A DNA stretch of 64,000 bases from Heloderma charlesbogerti (taxonomy: Eukaryota > Chordata > Lepidosauria > Squamata > Helodermatidae): the NCBI GenBank assembly GCA_026122225.1, contig JANEZZ010001951.1:186001-250000 (forward strand). Reading direction: 5' to 3'. The position numbers and the translations under genes are program-made. Positions 10,581 to 23,927 of the stretch are shown piece by piece. The number at the start of each line of letters is the position of its first letter. Position 1 is the first letter of the stretch. A model generated the notes under the pieces. The model ran no database searches. It was not told the origin of the DNA and saw nothing but the letters and a program-made list of their open reading frames with translations.

Positions 10581-12855
10581 TTCAGGGACTACAGGGGAGA
10601 GGAGACAAAGGGAAAGATCCGAGCTTGCCTTCTGTTTGCACAATATTGGATATTCCATAAATATTTCAGTTCAAATACATTTGCCTATTGGAAAAAACAC
10701 AATTTACCATTTGTTTACTAAATGTAAGTCGTTGTTGTTCAGTCATCCCAATCATCTTAGCGCACTGGAAAGTTTTCTGCTTCAAAATGTCCTGGAAATC
10801 CCATGTCCCTAACTATATATAAAATTAGTAAGAAACTCAGTAGGCTTACTACAGCTCAATTGCACATGTTCAGGCACATCTAAACAAGAAACATTGATTT
10901 CTTCCATTTAAATTAAGTGCGGCTTTATGGCTGCTATATGATTCATAGTTATCTCAGTGTTATTTTTGAGTAAACATATAGGTCAGGATCTTGAGTTTGG
11001 TCAAGGAGTTCCACACACAGATGCTTCTGCCAGCAAAAGGGAGGGAAGCAACTTCCCCCTGCAGCCTCTTGTGCTCATGAAAATCTTCTCTGGAGGACTA
11101 GGGGACCCTCTGGAACAGTAGGGGGGCTGAAGAGAAAGGGAGGAATTTTCAAAAATTACCATTCCCCTCTTCTCCTAGGAGGATCTCCTCTGGACCTCAG
11201 TCCCATTTCTGAACAGAAGGGCTCCTTCTGTTCACAGATGCCTAGTTAGGATCCAAGCTATAGGATTGTGTTATAACAGTATTTAAATTTGACTGGATCA
11301 TACCCACTGTTTCTCTGCTCTATACTTCATTTTCTCTACCCCTCTCTATTTTGAAATCCTTCCCTTGTGAACATTTCCACACCATCTCCAATCAAGACAG
11401 AAAACAGCCTTATTTCTTATATTCCCCTTACTCCAGACCAATATTCTTATGTATGCATATTTTGTGACAAAGGCATCATAGCAGCTATCTTAATATTGTT
11501 GTTAATTTTTTACAAAGGAAGAAAAATGTCTCAGGTAGAAATCTTATCTTGAATAGCTTTCTGATGATCTGACTCAATTTCAAAGTTTGAATTCTTGTTT
11601 TGCAGGGTTAATTAGCCTAACAAATTCCCCTCCATAGCGCAGCTACCAAAGACACCAATCTGAAGAGAACATAGCTCCAGTTACTCTATCTGGATGTTCT
11701 AAATGTGAGCAGCTGTTTGGATTGTGTTAAGCAAGGGCAATAAAGAGATGACTCATATGACCCACACAGGTGTTGTTTAAAATAATTTCTTGTCTGGCCA
11801 GTGTAACTGAAGGTGGGGTAGGAAGCTGAGTGATGAAATAATAACTGAGAGACTGGTGTGCTGAGATGTTGTATACCTAGAGGAAAGGTGTGGAGACTGA
11901 GGCCTGGAGGTCCCCAGATGGCCACACCTCCTCCCCCCTAACCATTTATCTTTTGGTGGTTTCACAGCTTTTACGCAATTGTTCCCAGTTTTAAAAGGTT
12001 GAAATGCTTCTCCTAAGGTTTCATTACTGGCGGTAAGGGCTTTAAGCTACAATATGCTGGTATTTTTTGTATTTTTGGCACGACGCCTTTTGCCTTAAAG
12101 CAAGTATTTTACACCTAATAAGAACATAACTTTTTTCTAGAAATGAGTGGTGTCAAAGTAAATGAAGCGATTTTGCGTGTCCCTCCCTTTTTTGAGATTG
12201 AAAGTTGAATGATTGCTACTCTTAAATTCATTGCTACCTCATTGCCAGTATAAATAAAAATTCCAGCTGGATGTATTCTAAGTAAAAAGGTAATTGAAAC
12301 TTTTCACAGGAGGTTTTGTCATAACACTTGTCTTGTTCCATTTATTGCTGGATTAGAAGGCAAGCCATTAAAAATATTCTTTATGGATGTAATGAGCATC
12401 CATAACTGTCATCCCCATCTCCCCCAAGAGTTGATGTAGTAATTGATTAATCACTTTGATTAGTCAGATATTATTAGTTGACAGCTTATTGCTTGACAGT
12501 GGCCAGATGTTACACTTAAGTCTAGAACACCCTTGCATCTGTAGTCCAGCTTCTTACTGAATTTGATGACCCCATGATATATGGCAGAAGTAAGGGTCCA
12601 GTACTGCTGAAGGGTCAGGTACACTTCATTTGGGAGCAGGTACTCCTTGCCCTGTAATTCTCCCCAGAGCCTTTGCCCTCTCCTCTCCCAATTAAACCAC
12701 ATTCCTGGCTTCTCAACTGGTCATATGTCATACCTGTAGGCATTTCTGAAGAATGACAAAGTGTTCAGGAGAGCATCAAGCAAACACACAAGCATGCCTT
12801 AATGGTGGGCTGTCTAGGTGTTTGGGCTACCACCAAATCCATTGTATTGAGAGCT

Positions 12856-13115
12856 GGAAACTGTGGTGAGCTTCAAATGCCTCTTGAAAATGCTTTCGTT
12901 CGCTCAGGCTTTCTCTGACTTGTAATCGAACATGACACTGCTCTATTTTATTGCTTTTGTAATGTTTTAAAGGTATTGTTTTATTCTGTTTTAATATTGG
13001 TTTTTATATTGTATTGTATAAAAACAGTACAGTTTATCAACTGTTCCAATATAAACTGTTTGGAGATCCTGAGCTGTCAGGCGGTATAGAAGCAGCTTAA
13101 ATAAATAAAATAAAT
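12856..13115 (+). mobile_element. L2-type LINE 3' end (diverged)
   Basis: It holds a decayed C-terminal coding remnant followed by a T-rich 3' UTR, AGGCGGTATAGAAGCAGCTT and an AAATAAATAAAATAAATA tail. It is heavily 5' truncated. Confidence 0.6.
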
Positions 13116-15831
13116 ATTTGCTGGTGAAGATGGGCATCTATCTATGTGATATTATAATGGCAGTATGCCTGAAAAGCTTCTGGGATGAACTAGGTATGCT
13201 ACCATCCTAGGGGACAATATTTTTGTGATTACTATAATTCTTTCTGTGATTTCTTCTAAATTAATTCTTTAAATAGTTGACCATTCATTTGATAATATTT
13301 GACTTTTGACCCAATGTTTTAGAAAGTCCAGTCCCAACCCTTCAAAAAAGAATCATAGGTTTTTGTGGATTTACTTTTTTTTTTTTTAAGCCCTTAACAT
13401 GTGACATAATTATTTAGAAAATTCTATCCTTGGTTAAAATTGCATTTGAAGAGAGATGCCCCAACCATACAATGCAGCTTTTTTGTGAGGCAGGAATACC
13501 TACAGAAATTGTAGATAAGGTTTTGTGTATCCCTAATACTTGTAATTCATACTCGTAGTTGTAGTACAGCCAAAGAGTAACAGTTATTCTGGTTTCATTG
13601 ACAAGAGTAGGAATGGTCTTGTGAAAATTCTTGGCTTTATGTCATCTTTGAACTAATCCCTTTATTGTATGAACAAATCTGAAATTCTACTTTTATTTTT
13701 GTTACATTTGTATTTTTTACAATTATAATTAGTTTAGAGTTCCTGGGAACCCATGCAAACCAATTTCCCGTCAAAATACTGTCCATACCTAGAGATAATT
13801 AACTTTGAACAAAAGTTCATTTACGTGTATGTGTTGCAGAAACATCTGAATAGGGCACCACCTGTGTGCAGTACTCTGTTTTTTGAATTTGTAGGGCATA
13901 CCATTATTAAAGCAAAATAGAGCGTTGTCAGTTAAGATGTAATCTTAGATTTGTCAATTTGACAGCAGTAAGAAATCTTTCATGATCCCTATGAGCATCC
14001 TGGGGTGGTGATGTGGCTTGGCTTTGTGTACTACCTTACTTGAATAATGGCTGAAGAACCTATTATATTCAGCAGATTGCTATGCTGGTGCTTCACAGAA
14101 ATGGAAATGTATTCTTGAATCATAGGTTTTAGTTCAAGGTTAGGGAAAGAAAGCAAAAGGATGCTATTGCTACTGGCCTTCTGGTCTAAAGTGAAAACAT
14201 TTGTAAGGGAGATTTGCATGGTTGCCTGTTAAGAAGCAGCAGCTAAGGAGAAAGCAATTTAGATTTTTCTTTTTTCAGTTTAGCATGCAGGGCAGACTTG
14301 GCCACTGGTTTTCAGTCAGATTACTCTGACCTAGTAATCTGAAAATGAGGTTGAAATTCTCGAACTGTATAGTGTTAGAATGGATGAAATATATTTAAGA
14401 TGACCTGTATAGCTCTTGCTCCGTCATGATATTTCTGTGTGTGGAATGTGGTACAATAGGATGCTGTTCATGCATTTTATTTAAGGAAGCATTGCAACTT
14501 GACACTGGCTCACCTAAGACAAGTAACAGCATTTGTTTCTGAGCGTGTAGCTGACCAAACTCGCCAGTCAAACTGTCCTGTGATTCACAGGGCATGCAAA
14601 GTGCTGTAAATATTTCTGTGAATTATTTTCATTTGTTTTATCTTCACAGGGCAGTATTAAAATATACTGTGGTATGGATCTAGAGAAGACCTGGTAGAAG
14701 GGGATTGGTGAAAGGTGACTTTTCAACCCCGGACAAGCCTCTCCTGTGGGTTGGGAAGGGAGATCCTCCTGAATCTTGTGGGCTGAGAGAGAAAGGATTG
14801 ATGACAGAAAGTTGTGTTGAGGCACTTTTCATGAGTGGGATATGGTGGTATTAATCAGGGAGGTGAATGCCATTGTGCTAGCCATAGGCATGAGAAAGAG
14901 TCCTTGCTCAAGATATTCTGTTTTTGATTCGTTAGAACATAGGCTAAAAATAATATCAGTACAAATTATTAGAAGTATTGTTGGCTTGTACACCTTCAGT
15001 AATGACATTTTACACAGTTTGCTTATTTGAATCTGCTTGTACCCTTGCTCACTTTTTGTTCTGCTTGCTTATAAGTTTTATTTCTTTGTTTAAAATGTCT
15101 GTGCCACTAGAGATGTGAATGGCCTGGAAAAAAACAGAAAAGTGTGAAAAAAACAACAACCCATGTCTATTTTCAGAAGACCTTATTTGAATTTTTCCAA
15201 CAGAAAAAATGAAGATATGTGGGAGCTCTGAAAAAAAAACCTCCTGAAATATTTTCTTTTTTGAAATGAATGAAATTCTTTTTAAGATGAGGGTTTACTC
15301 ACTAAAAATGTGTAGTATGAAGATTTTAAGGAAAGACCATCTACTGTATTAGAGAATCGTTCCTTTCTATATAGACATATGCAACACTCATATCCAGTAT
15401 GTGTTTCTGCACCTAGAGTGTGCTGCCATATTTATGAGAGGAGCATACAGTACATTTCTGCCCAAATACTATGCTTTCATTTGTTTACTATACATTTTGA
15501 GGTTTCGATTATTTTTTCCTGCTTCTCAAATGGTAAAACCGAAGATACATGTGCTTAGGTGGCATATGGTGCAGTAGTTCTCTAGTCCCTCTAGTATTGG
15601 GCGTAGTTGCAATTTTGCATGTACAAAACTAAGGGTGGAATCTGATGTCATCTGTTCCCCACTTGCAATCCCCTACACCACCTGAAAATGTGGTCTGGAG
15701 GGCCCGCCAGTCCTCCATAGCAGATCTTGAGGGCATACAGGGGGAAGGGGAATTACCTTTCTCCCAGTTTCCATCAATGGAGCTACTTGATTGGATTTTG
15801 CCCTAAGGCAATTTATACTTTTGGGGCTGCA

Positions 15832-15915
15832 ATCCTATGCACACTTGTTTGGGAGTAGCTTAACTAAACATAATGGGTCTGTTTTCTGAGTAAACATGAA
15901 TATGATTGCTCTGTA
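15832..15915 (+). repeat. Short foldback repeat ('GCAATCCTAT' family)
   Basis: It starts TGCAATCCTATGCACACTTG and ends AACATGAATATGATTGCTCT, with the GGGAGTAGCTT and ATAATGGGTCTG core segments inverted relative to each other. Confidence 0.5.
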
Positions 15916-16635
15916 AATTTCATGAATATGCAGAACAGTACAATTTTATATGCCAGCTAAGTTATAAATGATACATTTTATGTTATTAAAGCAGTAACGT
16001 ATGTTCAGATTTGATAAGGAAGTAACTACTGCATATACTTAAATTTTCCCCAAAGTCTCAATTTTTCCCCCCTGGAAAAAAACTATGCTCCCTCCCCACC
16101 CCCATGGCTTCAAATTTTCAGGAAATGTTGCTTCTCTATATGCCACCCTTCAATTTAAATATCTTCAGAGTGCCTTACTTAATACAGATCTAAATGTAGA
16201 AGAAGTGTGTGCATTAGATGGAGCTTGCACAACAAACAGTTGAAGTACAGTAGAAGTTGACTTTGAATTAAAAGGTTTGATAAGTATCATCTTGTATATA
16301 ACTAATAGCAAACTCATTGTCTGATTGCCTGTCCTTATGCAGCCAAAATAACACCATCCATGTACAAGTGGGAAGTATCACCAGGTTTGGAGGAACCATA
16401 CCATTTGTAGGAGTATAAAAAACTTCAGGGAAAAAATAACTAAGGGGAGACCCCACAAAACAGCTCAGTGAGGACTGAGTATGCTTAGTAAGCACTGAAT
16501 GCTGACTAACTTTTTTGGAGCAGGGGAATGGAAAACTAGGGGAAGGCTAATCGACAGAGTTGCTTGAAGCTTTCTTTAGAGTATGCACTCACTCACCAAT
16601 CACTCTCAAGTGGCTGTTCTCCTTCTCCCATCTTG

Positions 16636-16665
16636 TTTGTTTGCTTGCTTGCTTGCTTGCTTGCT
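16636..16665 (+). repeat. (TTGC)n microsatellite
   Basis: About seven tandem TTGC units follow two TTTG units. Confidence 0.9.
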
Positions 16666-16852
16666 GGATCTACGAAGCTCAGGAGGAGTATCCATCTTCT
16701 CCTTTCAGATCAGTTGCTTGCATTGCTGCCGTTGCTGCTGAGGTTCAGGCAACTGCCTTGCTGGGATGTGTGAGTTCTTCTTTGTGTACAAACCCAGGTC
16801 TCAGTTAATGGTACTTTAAAATAGGTAAGATACTTCTGTATACCGCAGGCAA

Positions 16853-17352
16853 GTAAAGAGGGAGATCATGATAGAATTGCATAAAATAATGCATGGTGTG
16901 GAGAGAGTGGATAGAGAGATGTTCTCCCTCTCTCATAATACTAGAATTTGGGGTCATCCAATGAATCTGAACTGTGAGAGATACAGGACAGATAAAGGAT
17001 GCACTTCTTTCCACAGCACATAGTTAAACTATGGCATTTGCTACCACAGGATGTAGTGATGACCACCAACTTGGATGGTTTTAAAGCGGGGGGGTAGACA
17101 AATTCATAGAGGATAAGGGTATCAGGGCTACAAGTTGAAATCTCTGATATCAGAGGCAGGGTGGGGTGGAGTAGAAGGGGGAGTTGGGTCAGAGTAGAAG
17201 GGAGAACACGAGTAGGAGAACACGAATGGGAGGATGTTGCATTCATGTCCTGCTTGTGGGTTTCCCATAGGCATCTAGTTGGCCATGATGGGAACAGAAT
17301 GCTAAACTAGATAGGCCTTTGGTCTGAGTCATCACAACTCTTCTTATGTTCC
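16853..17352 (+). mobile_element. CR1-like LINE (family B) 3' end, plus strand
   Basis: The remnant of the C-terminal reading frame (AGGGAGATCATGATAGAATT, then CATGGTGTGGAGAGAGTGGA) is followed by ATGGCATTTGCTACCACAGG and a 3' UTR ending GCCTTTGGTCTGAGTCATCA and TCTTCTTATGTTCC. It matches the minus-strand copy at 53270-53790 and the end of the element at 42208-42512. No open frame survives. Confidence 0.7.
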
Positions 17353-17399
17353 TCTTTTGTTTTTGTGCTTTATGTCCCCCCCTTCCCTGTTTTATCTAG

Positions 17400-17760
17400 G
17401 AAAGCACTAACCAGCCCAGAAGAAACCACAGCCATCATATCAGTGAACAAAAAAGTAAAACAGTAAAATTGTAAAATTGTAACATCATAAAAAGAAAATT
17501 AAAACTTAAAACATTAAAACTACATCATTTAAAAAGGCTAAACTTAAAAGATGTGTCTTCACAGCCTTTCTAACAGCCAAGAGAGTGGGGACAGTCATAG
17601 TACCTGAAGGAGCACATTCTACAGTTTGGGAGCAACACAGGAGAAAGCCCTTTCTCGTGTGCCTGACAAATGGGCCTCTGCGGCTAATAGTGTGAATGGG
17701 CCCCTTCTGCAGATCTTAACAACTGGGCACATTCATAATAAGACAGGCGATCCTGTAAGT
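17400..17760 (-). mobile_element. L2-type LINE 3' region, minus strand
   Basis: The minus strand carries a decayed L2 C-terminal coding region (the ACGAGAAAGGGCTTTCTCCT and AAGACACATCTTTTAAGTTT segments) followed by the 3' UTR. Stops are frequent. Confidence 0.6.
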
Positions 17761-18429
17761 AGATTGAATAGCATGGCTTGGTACTTATAAGGCTCATGTC
17801 TTGCTTGTTAGCCCCATCTCCTTGCAAGGAGCTTATGTTATGTCTTTCAGAGGGTTCCAGCTTCTGGGTTTCTGCAGCATCTTTGGCACATACCAGAAAG
17901 AGTAAAATACAAGTCTCCTTTGGAAGTGGCTGATCACAGTCCTCTTCCTTGATACTCAATTCAGGACAGCAGAGTATTCTGACCTTCCCAATCTCATGCC
18001 CTTTATAATCTATCTCAGTTTGCTTCATTATTTCAGATTATTTGGAGTTTCCATGGACAGCATCCAATGGGGCCACTGTGCTTACACAATTTGATGTAGC
18101 GCTAGTGTAAGAAACTGAATAATGCCCCATATCTTTAATGCACCATTGACATTCTTAACTCTTCATAATTTGGTCTGTTATTTACATGTTTATAATACAG
18201 TGGATCCTGAGGTTTGTTAATTGAAGAACTTGTCCATTGCCTCCTCCTGCCACAGCCACCTGATGGACCTGTTCCTTTATATCAGTTTGAGACTGTTCCC
18301 CTTTCACCTGCTCTAAACCATTTACAGTCAATAAGGATCCTGGGATTGCTAATCCCAAATGAGAACCTTGTTTGGAGTTATTTTTAAATAACGTTCTCTT
18401 TGCGACATTGTCATATTATTAAGCTTTTT

Positions 18430-20130
18430 CTTCCTCTTTTCCTGGAAGAGCTCCGCTGAATGGCTACTTGAGGACGCAATGGAGGCAGCAAAATCAACCT
18501 TCTTTGCTGCCCGTGCTGCCAAGCAGTAGGCACGATTATGCACTCTAGAGCATGCTCAGTCATCTTCACTTTGAGTCTTGCGCCATTTGCGCTCCAGTCA
18601 ACGTCCAGTCTGTTTCATTGACCGTAGTCCCCAGTATACCAAGGAGCAGAACGGGCTCCACAGTGCTGGAGAGGGCACTCAGGTGCGATCATGTCGGTGG
18701 CCCTCCGCATCTCACTGTTCCACAGTGAGGCTAGGGCCTCGGCTGGATCACCAGCTCTCTCCACTGGAAAATCCCCAAGAGCATTCAGAAATCCATTGGA
18801 TTCCATCATTCTCCTAGGGCGGACCATCCGAATAGGCTCCCCACCCCCGCAGGAGGAGAGTAATGCCATAAGTTCAAATCTTACCAGGAAATAGTCTGAC
18901 CATGACAATGGGGTTACTTGGAGCCCCCCAATCTTCAGATTACCCATCTCACAACTTGGAGCAAAAACCAAATCAAGGGTGTGCCCTGCTTCATGTGTTG
19001 GGCCAATGACATACTGAGACAGCCCCATGGTTGTCATGGAGGCCATGAAGTCCTGAGCTGGATCTCCGGAGACAGCCTCAGCATGGAAGTTGAAGTCACC
19101 CAGAACCACCGTCCTGGGTTCCTCCAACACCACACTTGCAACTGCCTCTACCAGCTCAGTCAGGGAGGATACTGGGCAGCAGGGTGGGCGGTACACCAGC
19201 AGCATCCCCAATCTATCTCTATGGCCCAACACCAGGTGCAGCCCCTCAAGGCCTGCTCCAAGGTGGAGTGGTCTCCTGGTGATAGAGATGGAAGTTCTAT
19301 GAACCACGGCAACTCCCCCCTCCCCCGGCCCTCCAACGTATGTTGGTGCTGCACTGAGTACCCAGGCGGGCAGAGCTGAGTCAGGTTGACTCCACCCAGC
19401 TCACCCACCCAAGTCTCAGTGATACACGCCAGGTCGGCCCTCTAATCCACGATTAAATCGTGAATGAGTGCGGTCTTATTGCAGACCGATCTGCCATTAA
19501 ATAGCAGCCCCGCAAGACAGGAGGGCACAGTGGAAGAGCTACCAGCTACATGAGAGCTAGAGGAGGGGGGTAGAAGTGCAACAGTGTATAAACACCTGTG
19601 GCCCATTCTACTTTGATGTCCCAACCCCCTCCCCCTACCGTATCTCCTTCTGCCCCAAGTCACTAGAATAGTGGTGCCTCCTCCATGGGTCCTCACATTA
19701 GAGTCTCCTAGGCACATCCTTACTGCCGTAAAATACCCACACACTCCCCTCAGCCACCCACCATTCAAATATACAATCAACCAGTCAACTCATACACTCC
19801 ACTCATCCAATAATCACTCCCAACCAAACTAATACAGTCATAGTTTGTAATTGTGGTTGTAACCAGCTGCTGGTCAGTTAGGACAACAGGCTTGTTACCC
19901 AACCAATAAAGCAGAGAACAAGTAAAGTGCTGTTTCCTAGCCATGTAACCGTCTTCCATTGGTTCATGCTTATTCTATCTCACCTGGAAGGAGGCAAAGC
20001 ATTTCTCCCCCGCACCCCCTGGCTCTCACCCAGGGTAAGCTCCACTTCAAGCTACCACAGGCTCCCACCCTGGGCAGAGAAGTAGTTGTGGGATATGAAG
20101 CCTCTATCCCCTGTCTCTCACCTAGGGTGG
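18430..20130 (-). mobile_element. L2 LINE, inverted 5' part (5' region plus endonuclease)
   Basis: Minus-strand reading from about 19530 gives a nearly complete L2 endonuclease: LLFNGRSVCNKTALIHDLIV, then ETWVGELGGV, LVYRPPCCPVSS, VVLGDFNFHAEA, GPTHEAGHTLDLVFAPS and SWSDYFLVRFEL. It continues to a post-endonuclease segment AAKKVDFAASIASSSSHSAE near 18445-18510. Frameshifts are present near 19310 and 18600. The sequence from 19530 up to about 20130 is presumed L2 5' region. The 3' half of the same element lies in the opposite orientation immediately to the right, which is the twin-priming arrangement. Confidence 0.75.
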
Positions 20131-20149
20131 GCAACAATAACATAAGAAG

Positions 20150-21412
20150 AACATAAGACCATGATATCCTCCTGGATCGACTCCGTGGGATGGGTATTGG
20201 AGGCATTGTGCTTCAGTGGTTCCAGTCCTACCTACGGGGCCGATTTCAGAGAGTAACATTGGGTGACTATTCCTCGGCCCCTTGGCAACTGAGCTATGGG
20301 GTGCCGCAAGGTACCAATCCTGTCCCCAATGTTGTTTAACATCTATATGAAGCCGCTGGGAGGGGATTTGGAGCTAAATGCCATCATTATGCTGATGACA
20401 CGCAGCTCTATCTCTCTGTGACATCTGAATCAGTTGAGGCTGTGCAAGTCCTGAATCAGTGCCTAGATTCAGTGATGGCCTGGATGAGGGCCGAAAAACT
20501 GAAGCTGAATCCTGGCAAGATGGAAGCCCTGTGGGTGAGTGGTTCCCGGTTCCGGGAGATAGGCTCATTGCCTGTTCTGGATGGGGTTGCACTCCCTCTG
20601 AAAGATCAGGTACGTAGTCTGGGGGTACTCCTAGATCCATCACTGTCACTGGAGGCCCAAGTGGTCGCGGCAGCTCGGAGTGCCTTTTACCAGCTTCGGC
20701 TGGTTCGCCAGCTACGGCCTCTCCTGGACAGGGATAGCTTGACCACGGTGGTACAGGCATTAGTAACCTCAAGACTGGATTACTGCAATGCGCTCTATGT
20801 GGGGCTGCCCGTGAGGCTGGTCCGGAAGGTGGAGCTAGTGCAGAATGCAGCAGCTCAGCTGTTGTTGGGAGCTGCCCCTTTTCAGCATGTAACTCCTTTG
20901 CTGAGGGAACTGCACTGGCTGCCTATTTGCTACCAGGCCAGGTTTAAGGTATTAGTACTAGTGTACAAAGCCCTAAATAACTTGGGACCAGGATACCTAA
21001 GAGAGCGTCTCCTTCCCTACCAACCTGCCCAGTCACTGAGGTCATCAGAGGGCATGTTCCTGGTGGTTCCGCATGGACCTATGGCCCAGTTGGAGTCCAC
21101 CAGGAGAAGAGCCTTCAGTGTGGTGGCCTCCTTCCTGTGGAATTCCCTGCCTTTAGAGGTCAGGCAGGCACCAACATTGTGTTCTTTCCGGCGCCTTCTG
21201 AAGACATTGTTCTTTCAAGAGGCCTTCCTTGCATGACCAGCCATGGGTTGTTGAATTCCACTTCGTTGGGATTTGTCTTTTTTTCAAAATGTTTTAACTT
21301 TTTAAACTCTTTTAACCATTGTTTTATTATGTTGTTCACCGCTCTGAAATCTTTTGATGAGGAGTGGTATATAAATATTGTAAATAAATAAATTAAATAA
21401 ATAAATAAAAAC
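20150..21412 (+). mobile_element. L2 LINE, 3' part in sense orientation (RT to tail)
   Basis: The + strand starts inside the reverse transcriptase (HDILLDRLRGMGIGG-like), then WFQSYLRGRFQRVTLG, a GVPQG box and a catalytic YADDTQLY box (YADD codons 20388-20399). An open frame of about 270 residues at 20418-21236 includes MAWMRAEKLKLNPGKMEALW, LVTSRLDYCNALYVGLP and FLWNSLPLEVRQAPTLCSF. A frameshift separates GVPQG from YADD. The 3' UTR ends GGAGTGGTATATAAATATTG and an AAATA-rich tail. This is the best preserved L2 in the window. Confidence 0.85.
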
Positions 21413-22261
21413 AGATGGCGGGAGTGTGTGCAAAACAAAGATGGATAAGATTAGATTCCTGTGATCTTTACCACATACGTATCTGGATTTTTCATGACAA
21501 TTAGAGCACTGAATATATGCTTGGTTTATGGGGGTGCTTGATTGGCACCAGTTAGCAGCTGCATTACATTTTCCTTTTCCAGAGGTTGCTGTTGCTTTAA
21601 CCTAAAACTAATCTGATAAGTTTGATTGTTTCTCTTAATGTTAAGTTAGCCTGTCTAGAACTAAATCACGAAGTGTGTCTATAAAAGAGATTCCTGTGAT
21701 TCCCCCAGGCAGAAGAGGAATCTGCTGGCTAGAGGAGTGTTCCTCCAGGTGGTGCCTCCATCTGGGAGCCAGTATCACTCTGCCTGAGCTTTCACCAGCT
21801 GGGAAAAGCCCGCATGGAGCGAAGCTGGCTCCCTAACTGAGGTGCTGGCTAGAGGCGCTCTAGATGGTGCTTTGGCTGGCAACTCAATGATGTCAGGTTC
21901 CTCTGCCCCTGACGTCCTAGAAGGAGGTCACCTCCCGACGTCATCTGGCCTGCGGGGGTGAGCGAGGGGGGCAGTCTGTCTCTGAGACCCAAGAGATCAC
22001 ACCTGTGGTAGGGTATGAGTCTCTAGAATACTCAACCGGAAAACAGTTGAGTGTTTGGGATGACCTTCATCTCAAATAATAGGGTCATGAATGACAGGGG
22101 ATGGATTCAGTAGGTTTTCAATATGTGACACTGTAGCTGACTGTAAAGTACTGATAAACATGTGTTGCAGTTTATTCCCCACCACCACCTGCCCCCAAGA
22201 ACACTCTTTTCAATATAGGGACCCTTCTCCATTCTGCCTATCATAATTATGCACAGTTTAC

Positions 22262-22438
22262 TTGTCTGTCTTTAAAAGAGGGTTAGACAAATGGAAGTTA
22301 AGGTTATCAAGTGCTACTGGTCATGACGATAGCCTTCATATAGCATGCTACTTCCAGGATCAAAGGCAGTATGCTTCTGAATATCAGTTGCGGGGAAATA
22401 TGTTGCCCTCATGTTCTGTTTGTGGGCTTGCCATAGGC
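22262..22438 (+). mobile_element. CR1-like LINE (family B) 3' UTR fragment
   Basis: It starts in the AAAGAGGGTTAGACAAATGG segment that also begins the 3' UTR at 42250, and continues through GCAGTATGCTTCTGAATATC to TGTTTGTGGGCTTGCCATAG. The terminal part is missing where a palindromic repeat adjoins. Confidence 0.6.
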
Positions 22439-22439
22439 C

Positions 22440-22565
22440 AGCCTTCCCCAGCCTGTTGTCCTCCAGATTGTTTGGATGACAACTCCCAGCATTGTCAGTG
22501 CTGGCAGGGGCTGAAAAGTATTGAAGTTCAACATATAGCCAGCATGGCTAATGTTCAGGAATCCC
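22440..22565. repeat. Palindromic repeat ('ACAACTCCCA' family), copy 1
   Basis: It contains CAGCCTTCCCCAGCCTGTTG, then GATGACAACTCCCAGCATTG. The distal arm is more decayed. Other copies are at 26951-27080, 29950-30038 and 52430-52535. Confidence 0.5.
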
Positions 22566-23927
22566 AGGGAAGACTGATCCATTGCTTCATAAACTATGGT
22601 TTATGAAGCCATGGACAAGCACCATGACCTTGTGCACCTCCCTCAGTCCTCTCATCAGCCACTCCCATTGCACACTGGCTTTGGCGTGAAGATCTCAGCT
22701 TGTGTTAAGCCAGAGATCCCAGTTATGTCCAAGTTAGGGAACTCTGGCGTGATGTCAGTTAACAAATCAGGAAAATAAGTCTGGATGAGTTTATAGTCTC
22801 CTGTACTTTTCCAAGTGATTTCTTGACAATTTATGTTCCGTATTCGATGAGGCCAATGTGTATTTTTTTCACCATGGAAGGGTGGTACATTCAGTTAGGC
22901 TAGGTCTTCCCACAAAATGTATAATTCCCATAACCCCCTCTTTGTCTATTGGTGCTGGCATGTTTCAAATCAACTGTATTCTTGATGATCTACTTGAACT
23001 CCTTGCAAAGAACGCTGTCTCTTGAATTCAGAATTTGCATTTATGCTTGTTGGAATTTTAGACTTGCGGCTCAAACCCTTTCTAGTACTATCTGCAGTTT
23101 CTGTTGTTCCAGGGTCTTACCCCAAATGAGGATATCATCAATATGTACTTTTGTCTCCTCTGTACCCAAATTTGCTGCATTGCTTTATGGAACACCAAAC
23201 GGTAATCTCAAGACACAGTACCTCCCAAATGTCATATTAAAACTGCATAACTGTCAAAATCCACATAAAGTAATGAAATATTTTGTCCCGTCAATTCCCA
23301 CAAAATTTAATCCCTAGCGGGAACTGGAAAATGCTCTCTTTAAATATGCATTTAAGTAATTGAGGAGTCTAGACACAGATGAAGAGACCAATCTATCATC
23401 AAAGAGTGAACTCATGGGTAACTTCAACTATTTCTATGATTTCTAAGTCCTCCAATTTATCCACCAGTTCATTTTTAATTTTTTTCGTAAGAGCTAGAAG
23501 AACATTTCTGAGGGCATGGTATGAGAGGGAAATTGCCAGGAATTCGCCAGAAGTATTACACACCAATGGGAGTTTCACTGGCATGAGATCCTCTGCCTGA
23601 TTTCAGATATGCCCTCCTCCCACTGCAACCCAATACAACACAGACCCCACTATTCAGGAGGGCCCCCTGAACCCTTTGGAGAGAGATTTCGGCGGGGGGG
23701 GGGTTATACATGGGGCTTTAGAAAGACAAACAAAAGGCAACAACAAAATGAAATGCCCATGACTGATAGATCAAAGAAGGGTTTGATAGTTACTGGGCAA
23801 ACTACCACAATTTATTTTCCTCAGGTGAAAATTAAATGCCTATGTTTGGTAGAATGTAAATATTCATATTTGAGAAATTATCAGATTGGTTCTTCATTAT
23901 CATAGAAAACCCTCCTTTAACTCAGTA

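Noticed and set aside
10733..10760. GTTGTTCAGTC segment as a BovB 3' end
   Set aside because: Only about 12 bases agree with the BovB terminus; this is too short to call.
20418..21236. 272-codon open frame as a possible host gene
   Set aside because: It is the RT/C-terminal part of an L2 LINE (YADDTQLY just upstream, FLWNSLPLEVRQ at the end, then an L2 tail).
21690..22030. GC-rich promoter or CpG island
   Set aside because: It is modestly GC-rich with few CpGs and no TSS-like features; more likely an unclassified repeat.
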